This document shows positions 14,534 to 21,492 of a stretch of 64,000 nt of DNA, in pieces (position 1 is the stretch's first letter; each line of letters starts with the position of its first letter). A program made the position numbers and the translations under genes. The stretch spans positions 2,170,001 to 2,234,000 of the forward strand of contig NZ_JBEJGY010000004.1 of the NCBI RefSeq assembly GCF_040253615.1. Direction: 5' to 3'. Under the pieces are notes generated by a model. The model was not told the DNA's origin. It saw only the letters and a list, made by a program, of their open reading frames with translations, and searched no databases. The stretch is from Streptomyces sp. Edi4 (GTDB taxonomy: Bacteria; Actinomycetota; Actinomycetes; Streptomycetales; Streptomycetaceae).

Positions 14534-14554
14534 CTTGCATGTTCTTGCTGCAAG
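14534..14554. promoter_or_regulatory. Putative MalR-type operator in the amylase promoter region
   Basis: About 45-65 bp upstream of the amylase ATG, the minus strand contains the palindrome CTTGC-A-GCAAG (14544-14554) followed by a second GCAAG at 14534-14538, ten bases on. Direct and inverted TTGCA-like repeats are known from Streptomyces amylase promoters and are tied to LacI-family maltose control. The same element recurs in the malE/aglA intergenic region. Confidence 0.6.
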
Positions 14555-14738
14555 GCTGAAAGGGCTTCTGAGCAGGTGACCGTAGGAGCCAAGGAACGCT
14601 CAGGTCAACGGTTTGGGCAGAATCCGAGGCCGGGAACTGCCCTTCTGCAAGGATTTGCGCGCCCCGCGAGGGCGCCCCGTACGCGCGCGGGAGCGGTGGC
14701 GCGGGCCGCGCCGCGCCCGGGTCCGCACCCGGGTCCGG

Positions 14739-15003
14739 TCAGGCGGGGGCGTAGCCACGGGCCCGGACGAACTCCCCGATGAGGCGGGTGAATTCCCGGG
14801 CGGCCGCGCTGACATAGCCGCTCTCGGCTCGTCGGCGAGCAGCCCCGCTCGATCCGGTCCTGGGACGACTCCCGTACGTCCAGGGTGAGTCCGGTGTGGC
14901 GGGTGTGCAGTTCGGCGATGAGCGGGCCGACGAGGTGGGCGGTGAAGGTCGGGGTCACCGCGAGGCGCAGGGTGCCCCGCGCGAGGGGCTGCCCGGGTGT
15001 CCC
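14739..15003 (-). pseudogene. Remnant of a LysR-family regulator (CynR-like effector domain)
   Basis: On the minus strand, about 15003-14860 encodes the start of a LysR effector-binding domain (GTLRLAVTPTFTAHLVGPL then LDVRESSQDRIE), resembling CynR-like proteins. The frame then shifts, and a large part of the domain is missing before a typical LysR C-terminus (REFTRLIGEFVRARGY, stop at 14739). The N-terminal helix-turn-helix is absent. It lies divergent to the SDR gene, the usual arrangement of a LysR regulator and its target, so the dehydrogenase has probably lost its regulator. Confidence 0.7.
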
Positions 15004-15096
15004 GCACCCGGGCAGCGCTCACCCTGGCCCGCGCACCCCGGCCCGCCCAGACTCGGCCGGGCAGACACCACCACCCATGGACCAGGGGAGCCACGC

Positions 15097-15894
15097 ATGA
15101 CAGGAACAGCGACGACGGCCGCGACGGGAACAGCGCCGGCGACGGCGGCGACAGCGGGCACCGACGGCGCGGCCAAGGTCGTCGTGATCACGGGCGCGAG
15201 CAGCGGGATCGGGGCGGCGACCGCCCGCCGGCTCGCCGCCGACGGGCACCGCCTGCTGCTAGGCGCGCGGCGCACCGGCCGACTCGCCGCCCTGACCGAG
15301 GAGTTGACCGCCCGGGGCGCCACCGCGGCCTTCCGGCGCCTGGACGTCACCGACGCCGCCGACGTCCGCGCCTTCATCGGCGCCGCCCGCGAGCGCTACG
15401 GGCGGGTGGACGTGCTCGTCAACAACGCCGGTGTGATGCCGCTGGCGCCACTGGACGCGCTCAGGACTGACGAGTGGGACCGGATGATCGACGTCAATGT
15501 GCGCGGGGTGCTGCACGGCATCGCCGCCGCCCTGCCCGCGATGCGCGCGCGGGGCGGCGGGCACATCGTCAACATCGCCTCCGTCGGGGCGTACGAGGTC
15601 TCGCCCACCGCCGCCGTCTACTGCGCCACCAAGTTCGCCGTGCGCGCGATCTCCGAGGGGCTGCGCCAGGAGTCGCCCGGGGACATCCGGGTCACGCTCG
15701 TCTCCCCCGGAGTGACCGAGTCCGAACTCGCCGACGGCATCGAGGACCCCGTCGCGCGGGAGGCGATGAAGGCCTACCGCGCGGTGGCGCTGCCCGCGTC
15801 GGCCATCGCGGACGCGATCGCGTACGCCGTCTCCCAGCCGGCCGGGGTGGACGTGAACGAGATCGTCGTACGTCCCGCCGCAAGCGCCCAGTGA
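15097..15894 (+). CDS. Classical short-chain dehydrogenase/reductase
   Basis: 265 residues from the ATG at 15097, preceded by AGGGGAG. After an Ala/Thr-rich N-terminal tail come the NAD(P)-binding motif TGASSGIG (32-39), NNAG, the catalytic Ser (NIASVG, about residue 162), Tyr175 and Lys179 (YCATK). The length and motifs are those of a cytoplasmic classical SDR oxidoreductase; the substrate is unknown. Upstream lies the remnant of a divergent LysR gene, and downstream begins a block of broken mobile elements. Confidence 0.93.
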   Translation: MTGTATTAATGTAPATAATAGTDGAAKVVVITGASSGIGAATARRLAADGHRLLLGARRTGRLAALTEELTARGATAAFRRLDVTDAADVRAFIGAARERYGRVDVLVNNAGVMPLAPLDALRTDEWDRMIDVNVRGVLHGIAAALPAMRARGGGHIVNIASVGAYEVSPTAAVYCATKFAVRAISEGLRQESPGDIRVTLVSPGVTESELADGIEDPVAREAMKAYRAVALPASAIADAIAYAVSQPAGVDVNEIVVRPAASAQ

Positions 15895-15934
15895 TCCCCG
15901 CGCGCCGGGCCCGGGGGCCGGCCTAGCTTGATCT

Positions 15935-16503
15935 TTAATCTGTGCGGCGGGGTTGTGGGGTGGCTGTTGTCTTCGTTTGTCGTTTGGGTGGCCGCGTTTT
16001 CGGGGTGTGTGCACGTCGTGGGGTCGGGTGGGTGTTCGTGCTGTCTGGTGGTCGTCCGGGGCCGGGTCGGGTGGGTTTCGGTGCCTGGGCCGGGCAGCGG
16101 GTGTGTGGGCGGATGTGGGGGAAGTCCCGGCGGACGCGGGCAGGGGCGAGTCGATGTGGTGGGCTTGGTTCTCCCAGGGGCGGAGTCGGCTGGCTGCGAG
16201 TGGCCGTGCGAGGCGGGGTTGGGCGTGGGCGGGGAGGATCAGCCAGGTCCAGCGGTCGGCTGCTTGGGGGGTTCGGATTTTCGGTGTGGTCCAGCCGAGG
16301 GTCTGCTTGAACAGACGGAAGGTGTGCTCGATGTCGAAGCGTCGCAGGCAGGTCTGCCAGAGGCAGTTGGTGTCTTGCGGAGTGGTGGCGTCGGTGCCTG
16401 ACCGCCACAGCCAGGCGGGCTTCGGTGTTGCTCCGCCGGGCAGGTGGTTGATGTGCAGGCTGGGATGGAGCCGGTTCCACGAGTCCGGTCCGACACGACG
16501 CAC
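15935..16503 (-). pseudogene. C-terminal part of a broken transposase (DDE type, IS701/IS4-like)
   Basis: The minus strand encodes a transposase C-terminus: FDIEHTFRLFKQTLGW followed by RTPQAADRWTWL, then a frameshift near LRPWE into the frame carrying LAPARVRRDFPHIRPHTRC and GPGRPP, ending at 15935. Upstream, RLHPSLHINHLPGG joins directly to PKPAWLW, so part of the middle is missing. The N-terminal half of what looks like the same transposase type lies on the same strand at 17326-17763. The element cannot be active. It marks the left edge of the 15.9-20.4 kb island. Confidence 0.75.
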
Positions 16504-16532
16504 TGGCAGCTCAGGTCGCCGAATTTTGAACA

Positions 16533-17314
16533 GACCGCGTCGGCCTGGCCGCGAAGCGGGAGCACGTCCTGATCACGATCGACGGCCTCCTGGCCAAGCT
16601 GCCCGTGGAGGACACCGCTGAACTGGCGCCGTACTCCAGGACTCCGGAAGGCCCCTCCCGCCGGGGTGTTCCCTCGCCTGGCCCAAGCGATATTCCCCCT
16701 AGAAACGGCCCTTCGTACTCCTCGCCATCCTGCTCGCCGTCGCCACGATCATCTGGGGGTGGTCCTGCTCCGGCGAGATGCTCCGGTCTCCGGCCCCATT
16801 CCGACAGCCGACAGCGTCATCCCCGCCGCCACCTCCCGCCTTCGCCTTCCACGCCCGCTCCCCCGTCGCCATCCAAGCCCATCGTCCTCTCCGCCACTCC
16901 CATCCCCGTCGTCCACAGCCACAGCGACGATCCCCGTGGCGGTGCGGGTGAGGTGGCACGGGACGCTCCCCCTGGACGACGGCAGCACCACCGGGTGGTC
17001 GCTGGACCCCCTTCCGCCGCAGCGCCCCCCTCCCGCCCCGCGGGAGACATCTCCCTGCCCCGTCTCCTCACCTGCGACGCCGGCCGCTACACCAGCCAGA
17101 GCATCGTGGTCTTCCACGAATCCGGGACCCCCAGCGCCAGGACTGCGTCGCTCTCCTGAACACGAACCTCGGATCCCGCAGCGCGGACTTTCCCGACGGC
17201 GTGACCGCCTGCTTCGGAACCCAGGCAGGACGCGTCGGATACCTCATCCCCCACACGGCCAGCCAGGGACAACTGCGGCTCGACACCACCGTGCGGGACC
17301 TGCCACCCGTCTGA
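16533..17314 (+). pseudogene. Frameshifted gene for a small membrane-anchored protein of unknown function
   Basis: No single frame codes through. One frame gives a hydrophobic segment (RPFVLLAILLAVATIIWGW from 16706) right after a stop codon and without a start codon. A Pro/Ser-rich linker follows, then CDAGRYTSQSIVVFHESG in another frame, and finally DCVALLNTNLGSR, DGVTACFGTQAGRVGYLIP and a stop at 17314 in the first frame. The order (membrane anchor, Pro-rich linker, Cys-containing external domain) is coherent, so this looks like a decayed gene. A short coding-like stretch at 16533-16630 (HVLITIDGLLAKLPVEDTAE) precedes it in a different frame. No family is recognised. Confidence 0.45.
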
Positions 17315-17325
17315 AATAGCCATCG

Positions 17326-17763
17326 TGGGGTTCGAGTTGGGGTCGGCAGGGCGGCGCCGCCAGGGCAAGCCGAAGGGCGAACTGGTCGCTGGAGGATCCC
17401 GAGCGGCCGTAGACGTGGCAGAACAGGCGGTCCGGGCTGGTTGGTGCGTCGGGCCGCAGCCACGCGAAGACATCGACGGCCAGGACCATACCGGTCCGCG
17501 GCCTTGGGCTGCGGCAGCATGGCCAGCGCCTTGCGCTTGCGCCGCACCCACCGGACTGCGCCCTCAACTGACGGGCGGGCAGCTCTGATCTCGCCGTGTT
17601 CACCGCCTGGATGCGGGCCCGTATGCGAGAGCGCCGGGCGGCACGGCCAATGCCGGTAGGACGACCCACGCGCCGTCATCGAGGCCGAGGCCAGAGAGCT
17701 GTAGAGGGTTGGGGCGTCGGCCGTTGCACACGGTTCCCCAGCCCCGCCGTTACGGACTGGCAC
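17326..17763 (-). pseudogene. N-terminal part of a broken transposase
   Basis: On the minus strand, fragments such as MVLAVDVFAWLRPDAP and DRLFCHVYGR are typical of the N-terminal half of the DDE transposase whose C-terminal half lies at 15935-16503. They sit in a different frame from the preceding residues (KALAMLPQPKAADR), and the sequence after SSSDQF is degraded. The two halves are separated by about 820 bp holding an unrelated decayed gene. The extent towards 17763 is approximate. Confidence 0.55.
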
Positions 17764-17895
17764 TGCAACCCCGCCGGTCTACGCCCAGGACTCTGGCTGC
17801 AGCATTCCGCCCAGGCGGCCCGGCAGGCCGGAAGGCCTTCTTGACATGAGCTTGATCATGGCTGGCACACCGGCTTCCAGACAGCTATCGGAACC

Positions 17896-18603
17896 TTGCC
17901 CCCGGGCATTTCATCAGGCGAGGTCAATGCCTGCCCCACCGGGAGCGCAGGCTCCAGCCGCTGGGGTTCTATCTGGCAGGTGGGCGGATCCGTTCTCAAG
18001 CGCAACGTGGCGGGAGCGGCAGTAGGTACTTTTGTGGGTATCTGGGAAGGGAAGAATCCGCTTGACGCCCTCGTTTCGTCCGGTGGCAGCAAGAAGGTCA
18101 ACCCGCGCGGCATCACAGACCGGTACAGGTGCTCCGAACAGTCACGCGACCAGCGATACATATACTCTCCGCTCATGGCCGGAAAACCGACTGGCGCTGC
18201 GGCGCCGATGTGCCCTGGCCAAGACCTCAAGCCCCCGAACTCGCGAGACACTGGCGGTCTCCCGAACCCGCCCGGATTTCCTGCTGGCAACGTCCAGGAT
18301 TCAACTGGCGGGTGGCTCCACAATAGATCGCAGATAATTGGCGACAGGTTTTACGGGAAGGGCATACCGGAAAATATATTCACAGGGTTCCGACTCATGA
18401 ATACAAGCGGCATGAAATCGTGTGAGAATAGAATGGCATCCGCGCTCCACAGTGGTCAGCCAGTTACATACGGCGCAAGTCTCGAATACGGGAATCCATC
18501 GTCTCCGATTCCCACCGCGATCAACATGACCGCATCGACGCCAAGCGGCAACCTGTTTACCAAGCGAATGCAAAACGTGAATGTCAGAGGGGGAGGATGT
18601 TGA
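17896..18603 (+). CDS. Orphan toxin C-terminal module, DNA/RNA non-specific endonuclease-like
   Basis: 235 residues from a TTG at 17896; the frame is open back to 17845 (HGWHTGFQTAIG...), so the true start is uncertain and no delivery domain, signal peptide or repeat region precedes it. The C-terminal half matches the Endonuclea_NS_2 pattern of polymorphic toxins: PPGFPAGN, LHNRSQIIGDRFYG, ENIFTGFRLMN, GMKSCENRMASAL, GQPVTYGASLEY, and PTAINMTA. The family usually has NRSH at the catalytic position; here it is NRSQ. Its stop overlaps the start of a SUKH immunity gene by seven bases. The base composition is clearly AT-richer than its surroundings, suggesting transfer. It is probably a displaced toxin-tip cassette and may be inactive. 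Confidence 0.7.
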   Translation: MPPGISSGEVNACPTGSAGSSRWGSIWQVGGSVLKRNVAGAAVGTFVGIWEGKNPLDALVSSGGSKKVNPRGITDRYRCSEQSRDQRYIYSPLMAGKPTGAAAPMCPGQDLKPPNSRDTGGLPNPPGFPAGNVQDSTGGWLHNRSQIIGDRFYGKGIPENIFTGFRLMNTSGMKSCENRMASALHSGQPVTYGASLEYGNPSSPIPTAINMTASTPSGNLFTKRMQNVNVRGGGC

Positions 18604-19124
18604 GTATCGAATCGCTAGAGGCCGCATTGCCGGGCTTGATCACCCATAGGCTGCCGGTTCGGCGGCGAGTCGACTGGAAGACCGTCTGCGGGCGACTCGG
18701 AACCAGTCTGCCTGGCGACTACATCGATCTGGCCGAACTCTATCCGTGGCTGAAGATCAACCAGTTCCTCGCTGTCACCTCACCTGTCCCCGGAGCCGAG
18801 GGCGCATTTGTTGAGCAGATGCGGGAGAATCTCGGAGCGCTCGATGAAATGTCGCAGCAAGACATGAGCGGAGGATATCCAGCCTTCCCTACGCCTGGCG
18901 GGCTGTTCCCGTGGGGGTCTTCGGTGGACGGCGATGAATTCCATTGGGTTACGAAGGGTGAGCCCGATAGATGGACCGTCGTAGTGGCTGGCGCGAACGA
19001 CGACTGGTATCACCATAATGGCGGCATCACGGACTACCTCGCCGGACTCTGCGCGGGAACCGTTCCACCCTATGGCCTTCCCTCGGGCTTCCCTGGAAGC
19101 AATCCGACAGTCTCCGTAGGGTAA
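18597..19124 (+). CDS. SMI1/KNR4 (SUKH) family immunity protein
   Basis: 175 residues. The start ATG at 18597 lies within the toxin stop (ATGTTGA overlap) and is preceded by GGGGGAGG, a strong ribosome-binding site. SUKH features include LPGDYIDLAELYPWLKIN early on, then GGLFPWGSSVDGDEFHW and WTVVVAGANDDWYHHNGGI with a closing TDYLAGLCAG. Proteins of this superfamily bind and neutralise toxins of contact-dependent or secreted polymorphic systems. The tight overlap with the endonuclease-like module says that this is its cognate immunity gene. The composition is lower in GC, like the toxin. Confidence 0.85.
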   Translation: MLSIESLEAALPGLITHRLPVRRRVDWKTVCGRLGTSLPGDYIDLAELYPWLKINQFLAVTSPVPGAEGAFVEQMRENLGALDEMSQQDMSGGYPAFPTPGGLFPWGSSVDGDEFHWVTKGEPDRWTVVVAGANDDWYHHNGGITDYLAGLCAGTVPPYGLPSGFPGSNPTVSVG

Positions 19125-19137
19125 GATCTGGCTGAAA

Positions 19138-19174
19138 CACTGTGGGGCCTCAGAGGTAGAGGGCCCCCACAGTG
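19138..19174 (+). terminator. Stem-loop after the immunity gene
   Basis: CACTGTGGGG (19138-19147) pairs with CCCCACAGTG (19165-19174), and the stem extends inward through CCTC/GAGG with one bulged C. It lies 14 bp after the immunity stop. There is no T-run, as is common for terminators in this group. Confidence 0.7.
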
Positions 19175-19312
19175 CTGTCGAGAGTCCACGTCTCCCGACT
19201 ATCTGAGACGTTCCAGCTGGAAATTGAATACGTCGGACTGGCGTTACGGCCCCCGCTGTCTTTGATCACTCGGTTCGGTAATCGGCATACGCCGGAGTGG
19301 GACGCTGTTGGG

Positions 19313-19814
19313 GTGGCTTATCAACCTGTTTCCCCGGCTGCCGGCTCGCCTCTTCCTCCTTTGACGCGGCCTCAGTTGGCGGAGGCGATGCGTGTTCGGG
19401 CGGTCGAGTTGTTCGAGGAGGGTGTCTCGAATACGGAGATCGCGCGGGCGGTGGGGGTGTGTGCGGAGAGTGTGCGGCGTTGGCGTCGGGTGTGGGAGGA
19501 AGGCGGTGCTTCAGCGTTACGGCGGCGTGCGGCGACCGGACGGCCGCCCAAGCTGGACGACACACAGGTCGAGGTGGTCCGGGCCGCGTTGGAGCGAGGG
19601 GCCCAGGCTCACGGTTTCGAGGCCGGCCTGTGGACCCTGGAGCGGGTCGGCACCGTCGTAGAACGGGAGACGGGGGTGATCCTGTTGCGGGCGTCGGTGT
19701 GGCGGCTGCTGACCGGCCGGCTGGGATGGAGTCTTCAGCGGCCCGAGCGGCGCGCGGTGGAGCGGGATGAATCGGAGATTGCCCGCTGGGTCTCCCACGA
19801 GTGGCCGCGCATCG
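19313..19814 (+). pseudogene. 5' part of an IS630-type transposase, fused to another IS remnant
   Basis: The frame beginning at GTG 19313 (or ATG 19388) gives a helix-turn-helix region (LFEEGVSNTEIARAVGV), RRWRRVWEEGG, GRPPKLDDTQ, and the second wHTH segment ending LGWSLQRPERRAVERDE and WVSHEWPRI. This is the N-terminal DNA-binding half of an IS630-like transposase. At about 19815 the sequence switches to an IS1182-type C-terminus, so the catalytic DDE domain is missing. Confidence 0.75.
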
Positions 19815-20395
19815 GTAGACGTCTTCGGCGACACCGCCTACTCCACCGGTGAGATACGCCGGGCCCTGGACGGGGCTGGACACCGGCTGTTCCTCAAACC
19901 CGCCCCGCTGCGGCCCGCCGTCCCGGGCGGCTTCACCCTCGACGACTTCGCCATCGACACCACAGACGCTGTCGTGACCTGCCCGGCCGGACACACCGTG
20001 GGCCGGGCCTGTCTGCCCCCGGCGGGGCAGCACCACCAGCGCAAAGCCTCTTTCAGGGACTTATGCACCGGATGCACCTGCGCGAGCGGTGCACCAAAGC
20101 CAGGGCCGGACGCATCCTGACCATCCGCCCGCACCACGGCCTCCAGACAGCCGCCCGCCACCAGGTCGCCACCGACCCCAGCTGGTAGGCCGACTACCGC
20201 CGCTGGCGGCCACCGGTCAAACGCGCCGTCGCCCGGCTCGTCCACCACGGCAACCGGCGCCTGCGCTACCGCACCACCATCAAGAACGACACCTGGCTCC
20301 ACACCCGAGCCGCCGCCCTCAACCTCCGCCGACTGATCAACCTCGGACTCACCCACACCAGGGGCACCCGGCACATCGCACCAGCCAGTGCATGA
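19815..20395 (+). pseudogene. C-terminal part of an IS1182-type transposase, broken
   Basis: From 19815 the frame reads VDVFGDTAYSTGEIRRAL, GGFTLDDFAIDTTDAVVTC, PAGHTVGRA, then FRDLCTGC. A one-base loss near 20074 moves the frame to LRERCTKARAGRILTI. An in-frame TAG at 20186-20188 interrupts it before ADYRRWRPPVKRAVARLV and RAAALNLRRLINLGLT, with the end at 20395. This is the usual IS1182-family C-terminus carrying one frameshift and one stop. Its 5' portion is replaced by the IS630-type fragment. Confidence 0.75.
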
Positions 20396-20400
20396 CCGCA

Positions 20401-20431
20401 GGGGCTGTCCGGCTTGACGGCGGACAGCCCC
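20401..20431. terminator. Bidirectional stem-loop between the IS remnant and the lacI paralogue
   Basis: A perfect 11-bp stem, GGGGCTGTCCG (20401-20411) with CGGACAGCCCC (20421-20431) and a nine-base loop. A TTTT follows at 20441-20444 on the plus strand. It lies between two convergently ending genes and marks the right edge of the mobile-element island. Confidence 0.75.
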
Positions 20432-20454
20432 TCACCAAGATTTTCATCGGCCTT

Positions 20455-21492
20455 CTAGCCGCGCACCCGCGCGGTGGAGGCCCGCACCACCAGCTCCGGC
20501 TGGAAGACGAACTCGGTGCGCTGGACGGGCGTCCCGCCGATCTCCTCAAGGAGCGCGGAGACCGCGGCGGCCGCCATCGCCTGCACCGGCTGGCGCACCG
20601 TGGTCAGGGGCGGGTCGGTGAAGGCGATGAGCTGGGAGTCGTCGAAGCCCACCACCGAGACGTCGCGCGGCACGTCCAGACCGCGCTCGCGCGCCGCGCG
20701 CACCACGCCGAGCGCCATCATGTCGCTGCCGCAGACGATCCCCGTACAGCCCTGGTCGAGCAGCGCGCCCGCCGCCACCTGACCGCCCTCCACGCTGAAC
20801 AGGGTGGGCCTGATGTACGCCGACGCCTCCTGTTCGCGCAGCCCGAGCCGTTCGCCGAGCGCCGCGGTGAACCCCTCGGTCTTGCGGCGCGAGGGGACGT
20901 AGCGCGGCGGGCCGATCGCGAGTCCGACGCGGGTGTGCCCGAGGTCGGCGAGGTGACCGACCGCCATCCGCATCGCCGCGTGGTCGTCGGGCGACACGAA
21001 GGGCGCGCGGATCGCGTCGTTGTACCCGTTGACCAGGACGTGGGGCACGCCCCGTTCGGCCAGCGCCCGGTAGCGGGCCGGGTCGGCGGAGGTGTCGGAG
21101 TGCAGTCCCGAAAGGAACACGATGCCGTTGACGCCCCGCTCCTCCAGCTGCTCCACCAGTTCGTCCTCGGTGGGCCCGCCCGGCAGCTGGGTGCACAGGA
21201 CGGGCGTGTAGCCGTGGCCCGCGAGCACCTGCTCGACCGCCTGGGCGAAGGCGGGGAAGATCGGGTTGGTCAGCTCCGGGGTCACCAGGCCGATCAGACC
21301 CGCGCTGCGCCGGCGCAGCCGGGCCGGGCGCTCCCAGCCCAGGACGTCCAGGGCGGCCAGCACCCGCTGCCGGGTGGGGGCCGCCACCCCCGGTTTGCCG
21401 TTGAGCACGCGGCTGACGGTGGCCTCGCTGACGGCGGCCTGGGCCGCTATCTCCGCCAGGCGCGGCCCGGCCGGCTGCGCGGCGAGGTTCAC
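20455..21492 (-). CDS. LacI-family regulator, MalR paralogue
   Basis: 345 residues from a GTG at 21492 that overlaps the TGA of the upstream aglA copy (GTGA), so translation is coupled. The LacI headpiece is clear (RLAEIAAQAAVSEATVSRVL, NGKPGVAAPTRQRVL). It is followed by the periplasmic-binding-protein-like effector domain (GLIGLVTPELTNPIFP, GIVFLSGLHSD, SVVGFDDSQLIAFTDPPLT). It is visibly similar along its whole length to the MalR encoded at 28369-29418. It probably senses a maltose-related sugar and binds similar operators. Because the position differs from the usual divergent malR, I assign it as the paralogue. Confidence 0.92.
   Translation of the reverse strand: MNLAAQPAGPRLAEIAAQAAVSEATVSRVLNGKPGVAAPTRQRVLAALDVLGWERPARLRRRSAGLIGLVTPELTNPIFPAFAQAVEQVLAGHGYTPVLCTQLPGGPTEDELVEQLEERGVNGIVFLSGLHSDTSADPARYRALAERGVPHVLVNGYNDAIRAPFVSPDDHAAMRMAVGHLADLGHTRVGLAIGPPRYVPSRRKTEGFTAALGERLGLREQEASAYIRPTLFSVEGGQVAAGALLDQGCTGIVCGSDMMALGVVRAARERGLDVPRDVSVVGFDDSQLIAFTDPPLTTVRQPVQAMAAAAVSALLEEIGGTPVQRTEFVFQPELVVRASTARVRG

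Noticed and set aside
17325..17760. A plus-strand gene at 17325-17588
   Set aside because: It is antisense to recognisable transposase fragments on the minus strand and has no ribosome-binding site or family features.
19172..19312. An upstream start for the IS630-type fragment
   Set aside because: The open frame extends there, but it begins inside the immunity-gene terminator stem and the residues do not resemble a transposase.
15900..20454. An integrative element with integrase and attachment sites
   Set aside because: No integrase, tRNA gene or flanking direct repeats were seen. The region is better explained by accumulated IS remnants and a cassette.
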